64,000 nucleotides of DNA from Vicinamibacterales bacterium. Lineage in GTDB: Bacteria > Acidobacteriota > Vicinamibacteria > Vicinamibacterales > JAKQTR01. The stretch covers positions 27,487 through 91,486 of the forward strand of contig JALOKU010000006.1 in the NCBI GenBank assembly GCA_025456345.1, read 5' to 3'. Below are positions 36,558 to 43,527 of the stretch, one piece after another. The notes below the pieces were generated by a model. It worked only from the letters and a program-made list of their open reading frames with translations, was not told where the DNA came from and did not search any database. Every line of letters begins with the position of its first letter. Position 1 is the first letter of the stretch. A program made the position numbers and the translations under genes.

Positions 36558-36575
36558 TTTACACGGACGTAACAC
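36558..36575. promoter_or_regulatory. PHO-box-like direct repeat before the third pit gene
   Basis: TTTACAC-GGAC-GTAACAC repeats the 7-4-7 geometry of 33764-33781 in the opposite orientation (reverse complement GTGTTAC-GTCC-GTGTAAA). It lies 81 bases before ATG 36657 and about 20 bases before a possible -10 TAGACT (36596-36601). Confidence 0.55.
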
Positions 36576-36656
36576 GCCTCCTGCACGACCTTCGCTAGAC
36601 TCGTATCCGGCACAGGCGCGGTCCCCAGCCTGCCGTCGCCCCCGCCCGGATCCGGT

Positions 36657-37676
36657 ATGGAATTCGCCATCGTTCTCGGCATCGTGGCGACCGCCCTGGT
36701 CTTCGATTACATCAACGGATTCCACGACGCGGCAAATTCGATTGCGACGGTGGTCTCCACGCGCGTGCTGTCGCCGGGGCAGGCGGTCGTGTGGGCCGCG
36801 TTCTTCAATTTCGTGGCGGCGTTCGGGTTCGGCACGGCGGTGGCGAAGACCGTCGGGTCGGGCATGATCGACATCAACTCCGTGACGCTGGCCGTCATCT
36901 TCTCGGGGCTGGTCGGGGCCATCGTCTGGGACCTCATCACGTGGTACCTCGGGTTGCCCACCAGTTCGTCCCACGCGCTCATCGGCGGCTACGCGGGCGC
37001 GGCCGTCGCCAGGGCAGGCTTCGGCGTCATCATCCCCGCCGGCTGGACCAAGACCCTGGTCTTCATCGTCGTGTCGCCCCTGATCGGCCTGACGGCCGGG
37101 CTCGTGCTGATGGTGGCCATCTACTGGATCTTCCGGCACGCCACGCCGGCCCATGTCGATCATTGGTTCCGGAAGCTGCAGCTTCTGTCGGCCGCGCTGT
37201 TCAGCCTGAACCACGGCGCCAACGACGCCCAGAAGACCATGGGCATCATCGCCGGCGTGCTCTTCACGGTGCCGGCGTACCGCGCCGCGGTTGTGGACGC
37301 CAACGGCCAGATGTTCATCCCGTTCTGGATTGTGCTCGCGGCGCACGCGGCGATTGGCCTCGGCACGCTGTCGGGCGGCTGGCGGATCATCCACACCATG
37401 GGATCGCGCATTACCAAGTTGCAGCCCGTTCACGGGTTCGCCGCCGAGACCGGCGCCGCGGCGGCCGTCTTCCTCGCGACCGTCCTGGGCATTCCGGTCA
37501 GCACGACCCACGCGATCACCGGATCCATCGTCGGCGTCGGGGCGACCAGGCGTCTCTCGGCGGTTCGCTGGGGTGTCGCGGGCCAGATCGTGTGGGCGTG
37601 GGTGTTGACGATTCCGGGCGCGGCGATCATCGGCGCGGGGACGGGTGCGCTGCTGCGGGCGTTTGGCGTCAATTAG
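36657..37676 (+). CDS. pit: Pit family inorganic phosphate transporter, copy 3
   Basis: This 339-residue transporter has the PiT signatures FDYINGFHDAANSIATVVST and SLNHGANDAQKTMGI. It is clearly a recent tandem duplicate of copy 2. Unlike copies 1 and 2 it has its own 121-base upstream region with a PHO-box-like repeat, so it may be induced separately by phosphate starvation. It converges with the DinB-like gene, overlapping it by 8 bases. Confidence 0.92.
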   Translation: MEFAIVLGIVATALVFDYINGFHDAANSIATVVSTRVLSPGQAVVWAAFFNFVAAFGFGTAVAKTVGSGMIDINSVTLAVIFSGLVGAIVWDLITWYLGLPTSSSHALIGGYAGAAVARAGFGVIIPAGWTKTLVFIVVSPLIGLTAGLVLMVAIYWIFRHATPAHVDHWFRKLQLLSAALFSLNHGANDAQKTMGIIAGVLFTVPAYRAAVVDANGQMFIPFWIVLAAHAAIGLGTLSGGWRIIHTMGSRITKLQPVHGFAAETGAAAAVFLATVLGIPVSTTHAITGSIVGVGATRRLSAVRWGVAGQIVWAWVLTIPGAAIIGAGTGALLRAFGVN

Positions 37677-38103
37677 AACGTGGAGGCACCGGCTTCGGCC
37701 GAGTCCCGCGCAGTCCGCCAAGCGCCTCGGTATCGTTGGCCAGCATGATGGCGACCAGGTCGGCCACCGTGGTCGCGGGCCGTCCGGGCCACTCGACGAA
37801 GCCTGCCAACTCAGCCGCAGTGCAGCGGTCCAGTATCGCCAGGTTCGCCCCCCGCCATGCCACGAACCGATCGCGGTTGGCGCCCGGGCCGTCATCGGAC
37901 GGAGCCGTTTCCGCGCCGCCGGCGATGTCCGTGCCGAGCGCCATCGCGTAGCGTCGCTCGGCTTCAGCCATCCGTTGCCACACTCCTGAAACGGCGACAG
38001 GTCCCATTTCTGGTGAAGTGCCGCCGTCATCAGCGCGTGTCCCCGCTCGGAGCGCCTCGCGCAGCGCCTTGATCTGAATGAGGCACTCCAGCAAGTCAGC
38101 CAC
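37669..38103 (-). CDS. DinB-like putative four-helix protein
   Basis: This 144-residue protein has the DinB/ClbS outline: an early SGVWQRMAEAERRYAMAL helix, WRGANLAILDRCT, and a final GRPATTVADLVAIMLANDTEAL helix. The function is unknown; metal-binding DinB proteins are often thiol transferases or detoxification enzymes. A 7-bp tandem repeat (38141-38217) begins 38 bases upstream of its start and could affect its promoter spacing. Confidence 0.6.
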   Translation of the reverse strand: MADLLECLIQIKALREALRAGTRADDGGTSPEMGPVAVSGVWQRMAEAERRYAMALGTDIAGGAETAPSDDGPGANRDRFVAWRGANLAILDRCTAAELAGFVEWPGRPATTVADLVAIMLANDTEALGGLRGTRPKPVPPRSN

Positions 38104-38140
38104 GAACCGCTCTGCGATAGTCTCGTCTCACCATTCTGAG

Positions 38141-38217
38141 CTTCTTGCTTCTTGCTTCTTGCTTCTTGCTTCTTGCTTCTTGCTTCTTGCTTCTTGCTTC
38201 TTGCTTCTTGCTTCTTG
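38141..38217. repeat. 7-bp tandem repeat, 11 copies of CTTCTTG
   Basis: Eleven exact copies of CTTCTTG (minus strand CAAGAAG) are followed by a degenerate partial unit ending at 38223. The array lies between the start of the DinB-like gene and the end of the AstE-like gene. The unit length is not a multiple of three. Confidence 0.92.
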
Positions 38218-38227
38218 CTTTTGTCTT

Positions 38228-39310
38228 CTATCTGATGTCCGCCCCCGCCGCCGCCCGCTCCGCGACGAAGCCCACCGGTTCGCCCTTCGTGACCGGCGGC
38301 GTGGCGACGACGTACAGAATCTCGCCGGCGAACGGCGACCGGATCTCCTCGAGCACGGTGCCGTGGAAGTCGGTCACCCGCGCGACGATCGTGCCCTGCG
38401 CCACCGTCTGCCCCGGCTCCACCATGGGGTAGAGGAGCCCGGTGAACCGGCTCCGCAGCACTTCGTTGCGGCCGAGCCAGACCGGGGTCGCGACGGGACG
38501 CGGGCCGTCGGCGCGCATGCCCAGGTGTCTCAGCACGCCCGCAACGCCGCGTTCGACGCGCGCAATGGACTCCTCGTCGGTCCGCGACCATCCGCCCGAC
38601 TCCGCCGTGAGCGCCGGCTTGCCGCGCGTCATCGCGGTGTTCGCGAGATACACCGACGCGGCGGGATCGCTCGGGCGCTCCGTGTCGATCACGATGTGAT
38701 CCAGGCCGAAGGCGAGCGCGAGGTCCTTGCTGGCCGCGACGACCGCCGGCGCGCTCGTGACGACCCAGTAGCTGTAGGGGCGGAGCCACTCGTTGCCGTC
38801 GCCGCAGTGGATGTCGATCACGTGCGTGGCGCGATCGATGACGTCGCGCGTCAGGACGAAGGCGATTCGCTCCGAGAGCGTGCCGGACGGCTTGCCGGGA
38901 AACACGCGGTTGAGGTTCTGCCCGTCTTTCGGCCCGTAGTAAATCGTCCGCGCGAGGAACGACGGCATGTTCGCCACGTGGACCAGCACGACCGTGCCGG
39001 TGAGCGTGCGAGCGTCGATGGATGTTCTCAGGCGCTGCAGCGCGAGCACCGGCGGGTACTCCACGCCGTGGGTGCCCGCGATGAGCGCCAGCACCGGGCC
39101 CGGCTTCGGCCCGTTGATGACGCTGACCGGTATGACGGTGCCTTCGTCACCCGGCCCTGCGGGCACCTTCAGTTCGCCCGACGCGCGCGTGCCGGGCGCG
39201 GCCGTCACCCCGCCCAGAACGAAGGGCGCCTGCGCCTGGGCGGCGCACGCGGCTGTCAGCAGGAACATCAGCGCGACTGGCCCGAATACTCGTGGCGTGC
39301 AGCGGAACAT
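38228..39310 (-). CDS. Secreted succinylglutamate desuccinylase/aspartoacylase-family deacylase
   Basis: This 360-residue protein has a signal peptide (VFGPVALMFLLTAACAAQAQ). Its M14-like zinc site is AGTHGVEYPP (His, Glu) followed by DIHCGDG (His). GQNLNRVFPG and a late Glu (TAESGGW) also match the AstE/AspA family. A C-terminal beta domain carries EPGQTVAQGTIVARVTD. It should cleave an acyl-amino-acid or peptide-like amide outside the cytoplasm; the substrate is unknown. The reading frame runs on upstream of ATG 39310, but the signal peptide fixes the start. Confidence 0.83.
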   Translation of the reverse strand: MFRCTPRVFGPVALMFLLTAACAAQAQAPFVLGGVTAAPGTRASGELKVPAGPGDEGTVIPVSVINGPKPGPVLALIAGTHGVEYPPVLALQRLRTSIDARTLTGTVVLVHVANMPSFLARTIYYGPKDGQNLNRVFPGKPSGTLSERIAFVLTRDVIDRATHVIDIHCGDGNEWLRPYSYWVVTSAPAVVAASKDLALAFGLDHIVIDTERPSDPAASVYLANTAMTRGKPALTAESGGWSRTDEESIARVERGVAGVLRHLGMRADGPRPVATPVWLGRNEVLRSRFTGLLYPMVEPGQTVAQGTIVARVTDFHGTVLEEIRSPFAGEILYVVATPPVTKGEPVGFVAERAAAGADIR

Positions 39311-39347
39311 CGTGTGACCCTTTCTGTGTGTCCTTGCCGTAGCCCCC

Positions 39348-39388
39348 GCCTTCGCCAAACGGCCTGGCGGCCGGCTTCGGCGCGGTGA
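39348..39388. repeat. REP-like palindromic repeat, copy 1
   Basis: The core CTTCGCCAAACGGCCTGGCG and then GCCGGCTTCGGCG resembles the copy at 40666-40712. It lies between the AstE-like and MFS genes. Confidence 0.5.
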
Positions 39389-39414
39389 GCCCTGCCCCAG
39401 CCCCCAGCGCCCAG

Positions 39415-40635
39415 TCAGAACTGCCTCACCGTCTTCGCCCGGGCGAGAAACGCCGCGGCCACGAACGACAGCAGCAGCCCGGTAGCCATCAGGGTGGCCG
39501 GCGCGGAGGTGAGACCCGCGACGTATCCCGCCGCGAGGCTGCCGAGGGGCATGCCGCCCCGGAACGCCATCATGTAGATGCTGACCACGCGCCCGCGCAT
39601 CTGGTTCGGCGCGGCCAGCTGTACGAGCGAGGTCAGCAGCGAGAAGCTCATCATCAGGCCGATGCTGCCGAAGAAGATCAGCACGTAACTGAGGTGCAGC
39701 AGGCGCGAACTGGCGAAGGCTGCCAGGACCAGCCCCAGGGCGATCTGGACGACGAGCACCACGCGGCCCATCCCGGGGAACCTGCCGAGCCACGCCACGA
39801 TGAGCGCGCCAATCACGGCCCCCGCCCCGGAGAACGCCATCAGCCGGCTGTAGCCGTCCGGGCCGAGACCGAAGACGTCACGGGCGATGACCGGAAGCAG
39901 GGTCAGCACCGGCGACGCCAGCAGCGTCGTGCACAGCGCGAGGAAGGTCATCGTCAGGATGACGGGGTCGTGCCAGACGAACGACAGCCCCAGGCGCATC
40001 TCGCGAGCGATGCTCTGCGTCGGCGTGACGAAGACGTGCCGGATGTGGAGCATCAGCAGCGACGCGATCACGAACAGAAACGACACGCCGTTCAGCGCGA
40101 AGCACGCCGCCGAGCCCAGGGTTGCGAGCGCCACGCCGGCCAGGAGCGGACCGATGACCCGCGCGAGGTTGAACTGCGTCGAGTTCAGGGCAATCGCGTT
40201 CGGCATGTCGTCGCGGCGCACGAGGTTTGGCAACAGCGACTGGTACGCCGGGCCGCCGAACGCCTGGGCCGTGCCCGTGATGCACGACAGCGCGAGGATG
40301 TGCCAGACCTTCACGGTATCCCAGTACACGAGGGCGGCCAGCGCGAACGCCGTACTCATCTGCACGCACTGCGAGACGAGCAGCACCGACCGCCGGTCCC
40401 GCCGGTCGGCGACCACGCCGCCGAGGAGCGTAAGGAGCAGGATCGGCAGCTCGCCGAGGAACGCGTCGAGGCCGAGGTAGAAGGGCGAGTTCGTCAGCGT
40501 AAAGACGAGCCAGCTCTGCGCGACCTTCTGCATCCACGTGCCGATGCTGGACGCGAAGGCGCCGAACCACAGGACGCGGAAGTCGCGGTACGTCAGCGCG
40601 CTCGCCATGCGCCGGAGGACGGGATGGATGGGCAC
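39415..40635 (-). CDS. MFS transporter, EntS-like
   Basis: This 406-residue protein has about twelve membrane segments and MFS features: RDFRVLWFGAFASSIG at the N terminus, GGVVADRRDRRSVLLVSQ as motif A, and LNSTQFNLARVIGPLLAGV. It resembles the MFS_3 group (enterobactin exporter EntS type), probably a drug or siderophore exporter in the inner membrane. GTG 40635 is chosen because a TACAAT ends 9 bases before it; the frame upstream is open only through repeat DNA. Confidence 0.82.
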   Translation of the reverse strand: MPIHPVLRRMASALTYRDFRVLWFGAFASSIGTWMQKVAQSWLVFTLTNSPFYLGLDAFLGELPILLLTLLGGVVADRRDRRSVLLVSQCVQMSTAFALAALVYWDTVKVWHILALSCITGTAQAFGGPAYQSLLPNLVRRDDMPNAIALNSTQFNLARVIGPLLAGVALATLGSAACFALNGVSFLFVIASLLMLHIRHVFVTPTQSIAREMRLGLSFVWHDPVILTMTFLALCTTLLASPVLTLLPVIARDVFGLGPDGYSRLMAFSGAGAVIGALIVAWLGRFPGMGRVVLVVQIALGLVLAAFASSRLLHLSYVLIFFGSIGLMMSFSLLTSLVQLAAPNQMRGRVVSIYMMAFRGGMPLGSLAAGYVAGLTSAPATLMATGLLLSFVAAAFLARAKTVRQF

Positions 40636-40644
40636 GACTCTACG

Positions 40645-40650
40645 ATTGTA
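40645..40650 (-). promoter_or_regulatory. -10 element of the MFS gene
   Basis: TACAAT on the minus strand ends 9 bases before GTG 40635, suggesting a leaderless or nearly leaderless mRNA. Confidence 0.45.
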
Positions 40651-40665
40651 TGCCGGGATTCGGCC

Positions 40666-40712
40666 CGTCTTCGCCAAGCGGCCTGCCGGCCGGCTACGGC
40701 GAGGCTGGCGGG
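40666..40712. repeat. REP-like palindromic repeat, copy 2
   Basis: The core CTTCGCCAAGCGGCCTGCCG and then GCCGGCTACGGCG is an imperfect palindrome matching copy 1 at 39348-39388. The two copies flank the MFS gene. Confidence 0.5.
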
Positions 40713-40804
40713 ATTCGGGACGCGGGATAGGGGAGAGGGATCCTCCTGGCCGGAACACGAGTCCTAACCATGGGGCCGGTGATTCTCAGGCCTGCCAACT
40801 CGAC

Positions 40805-42361
40805 ATGATGATGCTCCTACGCTCCCGTTTCGCGCGCCGATCTGCGATCGTCCTGGCCATGCTGCTCGCGTCCGTCGTGAGCGGCGGCACCGCGCAGGCG
40901 CAGCGCGCGTCCCTCGCCGCGAGCGGACTGTCGGCGTTGCAGTCTCAGGACGTGCCCTCGAGGGCCCTGACCCTCGACGCGGTGATCGATCTCGCCGAGG
41001 CGCGCAGCGAACAGATCGCGATCGCGCAGTTCGGCGTCACCCGGGCGGTCGCAGGTGAGCAGCGCGCACGCAGCGAGCGGCTTCCCCAGCTGGCCGGCGG
41101 CGCGTCCTACGACCGCACGCTCCAGTCCGAGTTCGAAGGCATCTTCTCGGGCGGCGCCGGCGACGGCGGCATAGGCGGCGACTTCTCGGAGCTCCCGTTC
41201 GGGCAACCCAACGCATTCCGCCTGAATCTGGCGTTCTCACAGGCGGTGTATGCGGGCGGACGCATCGACGCCCAGCAGCAACTGGCGCTGGCGGGCCGGG
41301 GCGCGGCGGACTCGTCGTTGACGTCCGCTCGCGCCCAGTTGGTGCTCGACGCCACGCAGGCGTTCTACGACGCGGCGCTGACCGACCGCCTCGTGGCCAT
41401 CGCCGAGGCCTCGCTGCAGCAAGCGGAGGCGACGCTGGCGCAGGTGGAGATGGCCTACAAGGCCGGCCGCTCGCCCGAGTTCGACGCGCTGCGTGCCCGG
41501 GTGGCGCGTGACAACCAGCGTCCCAACGTGATTCGGGCGAAGGCCAATCGAACGATCGCCTACCTCCGTCTCAAGCAGTTACTCGAGATTCCCGCGTCGC
41601 AGCCGGTGACGGTGTCCGCTGAACTCGACGATGCCGCGCTCGACCCGCCGTCACGCTTTGCCGCGCAGCTGGCGGAAGTGACCGCCGTCTCCGCCGGCCA
41701 GACCGCCGCGCGGCGCGTCCCCGTGCAGCAGGCGACCTTCTCGGTCCAGGCGCGAGAGGCCGCGCTGCGCATCACGAAGTCGCAGCGGCGCCCTTACGTC
41801 TCGGTCAATTCGGCCCTCGGAGAGGTCGCCTACGCGGGTGTGCCGGGTTTCGACGACTGGCGCACCAACTGGACCGTCGGTGCGTCGGTGCAGATCCCCC
41901 TGTTCACTGGCGGGCGTCTGAAGGCTGAGGAGATCAGTGCCGGGGCTGATGTCGGCGAAGCGCGCGCGCGCCGGAAGCTGGCGGTGGAACTGTCCGAGGC
42001 CGAGACGGAGGCGACGCTCGCCGTGCTCGACGCCGCGGTCGCCACCTGGCAGGCCAGCGCCGGCACCGTGGAGCAGGCGGTCCGGGCGTATGACATCGCG
42101 GACTTGCGCTACCGCGAGGGCATTTCGACCCAGCTGGAGCTGCTGGACGCCCGGCTGGTGCTGCAGTCCGCTCAGGTGAATCGCGCGCAGGCGGCGCGCG
42201 ACGTGCAGGTGTCGCGGGCGCGGGTGTCGCTGCTGCCCGACCTGCCGCTCGGCAACGCGGCCATCGATGCCGCCGGCAGCGCCGGGGCGGCGGCACAAGC
42301 CATCGCCCAGGCGGGCGCGGCGCGCAGCGCGGCTGCCGGTTCAGGTGGAGGCATTCGATAG
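40805..42361 (+). CDS. TolC-family outer-membrane efflux protein
   Basis: This 518-residue protein has a signal peptide and the two repeats of outer-membrane efflux proteins, each with long helical coiled-coil stretches (for example VAIAEASLQQAEATLAQVEM). Between them are beta segments such as FRLNLAFSQAVYAGG and WTVGASVQIPLFTGGRL. It forms the exit duct for the RND pump encoded downstream. Three in-frame ATGs lie at 40805, 40808 and 40811; I use the first. It is followed after 2 bases by the adaptor gene. Confidence 0.9.
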   Translation: MMMLLRSRFARRSAIVLAMLLASVVSGGTAQAQRASLAASGLSALQSQDVPSRALTLDAVIDLAEARSEQIAIAQFGVTRAVAGEQRARSERLPQLAGGASYDRTLQSEFEGIFSGGAGDGGIGGDFSELPFGQPNAFRLNLAFSQAVYAGGRIDAQQQLALAGRGAADSSLTSARAQLVLDATQAFYDAALTDRLVAIAEASLQQAEATLAQVEMAYKAGRSPEFDALRARVARDNQRPNVIRAKANRTIAYLRLKQLLEIPASQPVTVSAELDDAALDPPSRFAAQLAEVTAVSAGQTAARRVPVQQATFSVQAREAALRITKSQRRPYVSVNSALGEVAYAGVPGFDDWRTNWTVGASVQIPLFTGGRLKAEEISAGADVGEARARRKLAVELSEAETEATLAVLDAAVATWQASAGTVEQAVRAYDIADLRYREGISTQLELLDARLVLQSAQVNRAQAARDVQVSRARVSLLPDLPLGNAAIDAAGSAGAAAQAIAQAGAARSAAAGSGGGIR

Positions 42362-42363
42362 TC

Positions 42364-43512
42364 ATGGTTGGACGTGCACGACGCGTAACAGCAGGGCTTC
42401 GGGCCGTCGCCGCCCTGGCCGCTCTGGGGGCCTCGACACTCGCGGCGGCATGCGGGACAGGCAGCACGCCGCCGGCGCCGGCCGGGAGCGCGCCGGCCGC
42501 GGGCGTGTCCATCGGCGCGGAAAGCGTCGTGACGGTGGCCGTTGTCGAACTCCGCACCGGCCCCCTCCTGTCCGGGGAACTTCGTGCGGCGCGCGAGGCG
42601 ACGGTCCGCGCGAAGATGCCGGGGTCGGTGCTCGAGGTCCGGGCCGAGGAAGGGCAGTCCGTCCAGCGCGGCGCGGTGCTCGCGCGGATCGAGGCGCGGC
42701 CGCTGCAGGACGCCCTCGTGTCGTCGCAGTCTGGCGTCCGATCGGCCGAGCAGTCGCTGGCCGTTGCCGAACGCGAGGCCGATCGCACGGCCAGCCTGGT
42801 CAAGGGCGGCGCGCTGGCCGACCGCGATCTCGAGCTTGCCAGGTCGGCCGTGACGGGCGCCCAGGCGCAGGTCGCCGACGCCCGCGCGCGGCTCGCCTCG
42901 GTCCGGCAGCAGCTCGACGATGCGGTGGTGACGGCGCCGATCAGCGGCGTGCTCAGCGGCCGGCCGGTCAACGCCGGCGACGTCGTGTCGCCAGGGACCC
43001 CGTTGGCTACCATCATCGACCCCTCCAGCATGCTCCTGGAGGCGTCGGTCCAGTCGGACGCCCTCGCCTCGCTCAAGATCAACACGCCTGTCGAGTTCGA
43101 GGTGCGCGGCTATCCCGGGCAGACCTTCGAGGGGCACATCGAGCGGATCGCGCCGTCGGCCGACCCGGTGACCCGGCAGGTCAACATCTTTGTGGATGTG
43201 CCCAACACCCGCGGCCAGCTCGTGGCGGGCCTCTTTGCCGAGGGCCGGGTGACGAGCGAGCGCCGCCAGGCGATCCTCGTCCCGGCGACGGCGGTGGACA
43301 CCAGCGGGCCGGGCGCCTGGGTGCTGCGGTTGCGCGACGGCAAGGCCGAGCGAGTACCGGTCCAGGTCGGCGTCCGCGACGACCGCTCCGAGCGCATCGA
43401 GATCCTGTCCGGTGTCGCGGCGGGCGACGTGCTGCTCGGCGGCGCGGCCCGGGCCATCACACCGGGCACGCCCGTGACCGTGACAGGGGCGGCCGCCGCC
43501 CCTCGAAAGTAA
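42364..43512 (+). CDS. RND efflux periplasmic adaptor, lipoprotein
   Basis: This 382-residue membrane-fusion protein has a signal peptide with lipobox LAAAC. A biotinyl-lipoyl half-motif (KMPGSVLEVRAEEGQSVQRG) comes first. A helical hairpin of about residues 115-185 follows, then the second lipoyl half (APISGVLSGRPVNAGDVV) and a beta-barrel. It links the inner-membrane RND pump to the TolC-like duct. It lies 2 bases after the TolC-like gene and 15 bases before the pump gene. Confidence 0.92.
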   Translation: MVGRARRVTAGLRAVAALAALGASTLAAACGTGSTPPAPAGSAPAAGVSIGAESVVTVAVVELRTGPLLSGELRAAREATVRAKMPGSVLEVRAEEGQSVQRGAVLARIEARPLQDALVSSQSGVRSAEQSLAVAEREADRTASLVKGGALADRDLELARSAVTGAQAQVADARARLASVRQQLDDAVVTAPISGVLSGRPVNAGDVVSPGTPLATIIDPSSMLLEASVQSDALASLKINTPVEFEVRGYPGQTFEGHIERIAPSADPVTRQVNIFVDVPNTRGQLVAGLFAEGRVTSERRQAILVPATAVDTSGPGAWVLRLRDGKAERVPVQVGVRDDRSERIEILSGVAAGDVLLGGAARAITPGTPVTVTGAAAAPRK

Positions 43513-43527
43513 GAGGCGGGCCCGGGC

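Noticed and set aside
38141..38217. Possible CRISPR array
   Set aside because: The 7-bp units are directly adjacent, without spacers; it is a simple tandem repeat.
36465..38789. A 774-residue minus-strand frame
   Set aside because: It crosses pit3 in antisense, the DinB-like gene in another frame and the 7-bp repeat; it is a product of high GC content.
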